Assembly (NCBI GenBank): GCA_021205255.1
Contig: JAJPXW010000324.1
Location: forward strand, 1-5,725
From: Burkholderiales bacterium
GTDB lineage: Bacteria > Pseudomonadota > Gammaproteobacteria > Burkholderiales > Burkholderiaceae_F
Direction of reading: 5' to 3'
Length of the DNA: 5,725 nt
Shown: piece after piece, positions 5,147 to 5,725 of the stretch
Layout of the letters: each line of letters begins with the position of its first letter
Numbering within the stretch: position 1 is the first letter of the stretch
The notes under the pieces: model-generated
Database searches by the model: none
What the model was told of the DNA's origin: nothing
Seen by the model: the letters and a program-made list of their open reading frames with translations, nothing else
Program-made: the position numbers and the translations under genes

Positions 5147-5677
5147 ATGAAAGCGTTCAAAAAACTGGCTGTTGCCACTTTTGTTGGAATGGCACTTTTC
5201 ACTATGAATCATCCAGCACAGATTTCAGGCTTTGCTTACGCTGCAGAACAACCCGGAATTAAACTTCCAGCCGGCGTCGAGCAGGGTCCTACGGTCGAAG
5301 GCATTACTGAATATAAACTCGCCAATGGTTTGCGCGTTGTACTCTTCCCGGATGCTTCCAAGGCCACCGCTACTGTCAACATGACCTATCTCGTCGGTTC
5401 CCGTCAGGAAAACTATGGCGAGACCGGTATGGCCCATCTTCTTGAGCACCTTATGTTTAAGGGTAGCGAAAATTTTCCTGACCCATCCAAAGAATTCACA
5501 GTCAGAGGCTTTCGCATGAACGGTTCCACTTGGTTGGACCGTACTAATTACTTTGTCTCCTTCTCAGCTAACGAGGATAACCTCGAATGGGCCCTCGCAT
5601 GGTCTGCCGACGCTATGAGAAATTCCTTCATTGCGCTAAAAGATCTCGACAGCGAAATGAGCGGCGTTCGCAATTAA
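5147..5677 (+). CDS. Exported M16 (pitrilysin/insulinase) zinc metalloprotease, N-terminal part, cut by an in-frame TAA
   Basis: The open part encodes 176 residues. Residues 1-33 are a signal peptide (MKAFKKLAVATFVGMALF, with likely cleavage near AYA-AEQ), placing the protein in the periplasm or envelope. The M16 domain starts at about 52 (ITEYKLANGLRVVLFPD) and contains the inverted zinc motif H97-L-L-E100-H101, followed by LMFKGSENF, NGSTWLDRTNYF and LDSEMSGVRN. M16 enzymes need a third zinc ligand, a Glu 74-76 residues after the motif. Here codon 177, exactly in that range and seven residues after the conserved E170, is TAA (5675-5677). The frame then continues with family-like sequence. 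Full-length relatives are several hundred residues or more, so the product would be a short, inactive fragment unless the stop is a sequence error or is read through. ATG 5147 follows AAGAAG at 7 nt, the same weak ribosome site as fabI. Confidence 0.85.
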   Translation: MKAFKKLAVATFVGMALFTMNHPAQISGFAYAAEQPGIKLPAGVEQGPTVEGITEYKLANGLRVVLFPDASKATATVNMTYLVGSRQENYGETGMAHLLEHLMFKGSENFPDPSKEFTVRGFRMNGSTWLDRTNYFVSFSANEDNLEWALAWSADAMRNSFIALKDLDSEMSGVRN

Positions 5678-5725
5678 TATGAAATGGGCGAAAACAACAC
5701 TTCCGGAGTCAGGGTGAAACGTCTG
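5678..5725 (+). pseudogene. In-frame continuation of the M16 protease after the stop codon
   Basis: The frame of the upstream M16 gene continues after TAA as YEMGENNTSGVRVKRL to the window edge. This is the normal family continuation (relatives read VRNEYEMGEN or similar), so the two parts were one gene. A single change, GAA to TAA, explains the break; no frameshift is needed. A restart at ATG 5684 is possible but has no ribosome site, and a restarted product would lack the zinc-binding motif. Confidence 0.7.

Overview
The window looks like chromosomal DNA of a low-GC (roughly 40 percent by eye) betaproteobacterium, probably of the Burkholderiales. The main evidence is the minus-strand cluster yciB/ispZ - bolA - secreted parvulin-like protein, an order common in that group, together with a YciB carrying the extra N-proximal segment seen in some Burkholderiales. 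The assignment is by recognition and no database was searched. Use of ATG, GTG and TTG starts and strong GGAGG-type ribosome sites fits a free-living or gut-associated bacterium; nothing suggests a phage or a transposon.

Layout. Bases 1-332 hold no gene but contain a likely promoter and a structured leader. Bases 333-1817 (+) form a two-gene signalling unit: a response regulator whose output is a degenerate HD-GYP domain, and a stand-alone HPt phosphotransfer protein, closed by a strong intrinsic terminator at 1832-1872. Bases 1961-2755 (+) are fabI, an enoyl-ACP reductase. Converging on it from the right is a minus-strand block: yciB (4864-4250), bolA (4253-3981), a secreted PpiC/SurA-like protein (3863-3054) and a 51-residue, extremely charged small protein (2981-2826), ending in a minus-oriented terminator at about 2784-2813. 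A good sigma-70-type promoter (TTAACA, 17 bp, TACAAT) drives this block. Divergent from it, from 5147 (+), starts an exported M16 zinc metalloprotease.

How the genes relate. The regulator and HPt protein have no histidine kinase beside them, so they probably form a phosphorelay branch fed by a kinase encoded elsewhere. FabI serves fatty acid synthesis. YciB (envelope), BolA (iron-sulfur/monothiol glutaredoxin partner) and the parvulin-like chaperone (periplasm) are housekeeping envelope or stress genes.

Most worth a second look: (1) the M16 gene has an in-frame TAA exactly where the third zinc-ligand glutamate should be, and family-like sequence resumes in the same frame after it; (2) the response regulator keeps the two ends of an HD-GYP domain but has lost the HD and GYP catalytic core; (3) an overlooked small gene for a helix-forming charged protein sits behind a leader in which two hairpins overlap and one covers the ribosome site; (4) the parvulin-like domain lacks both conserved histidines.
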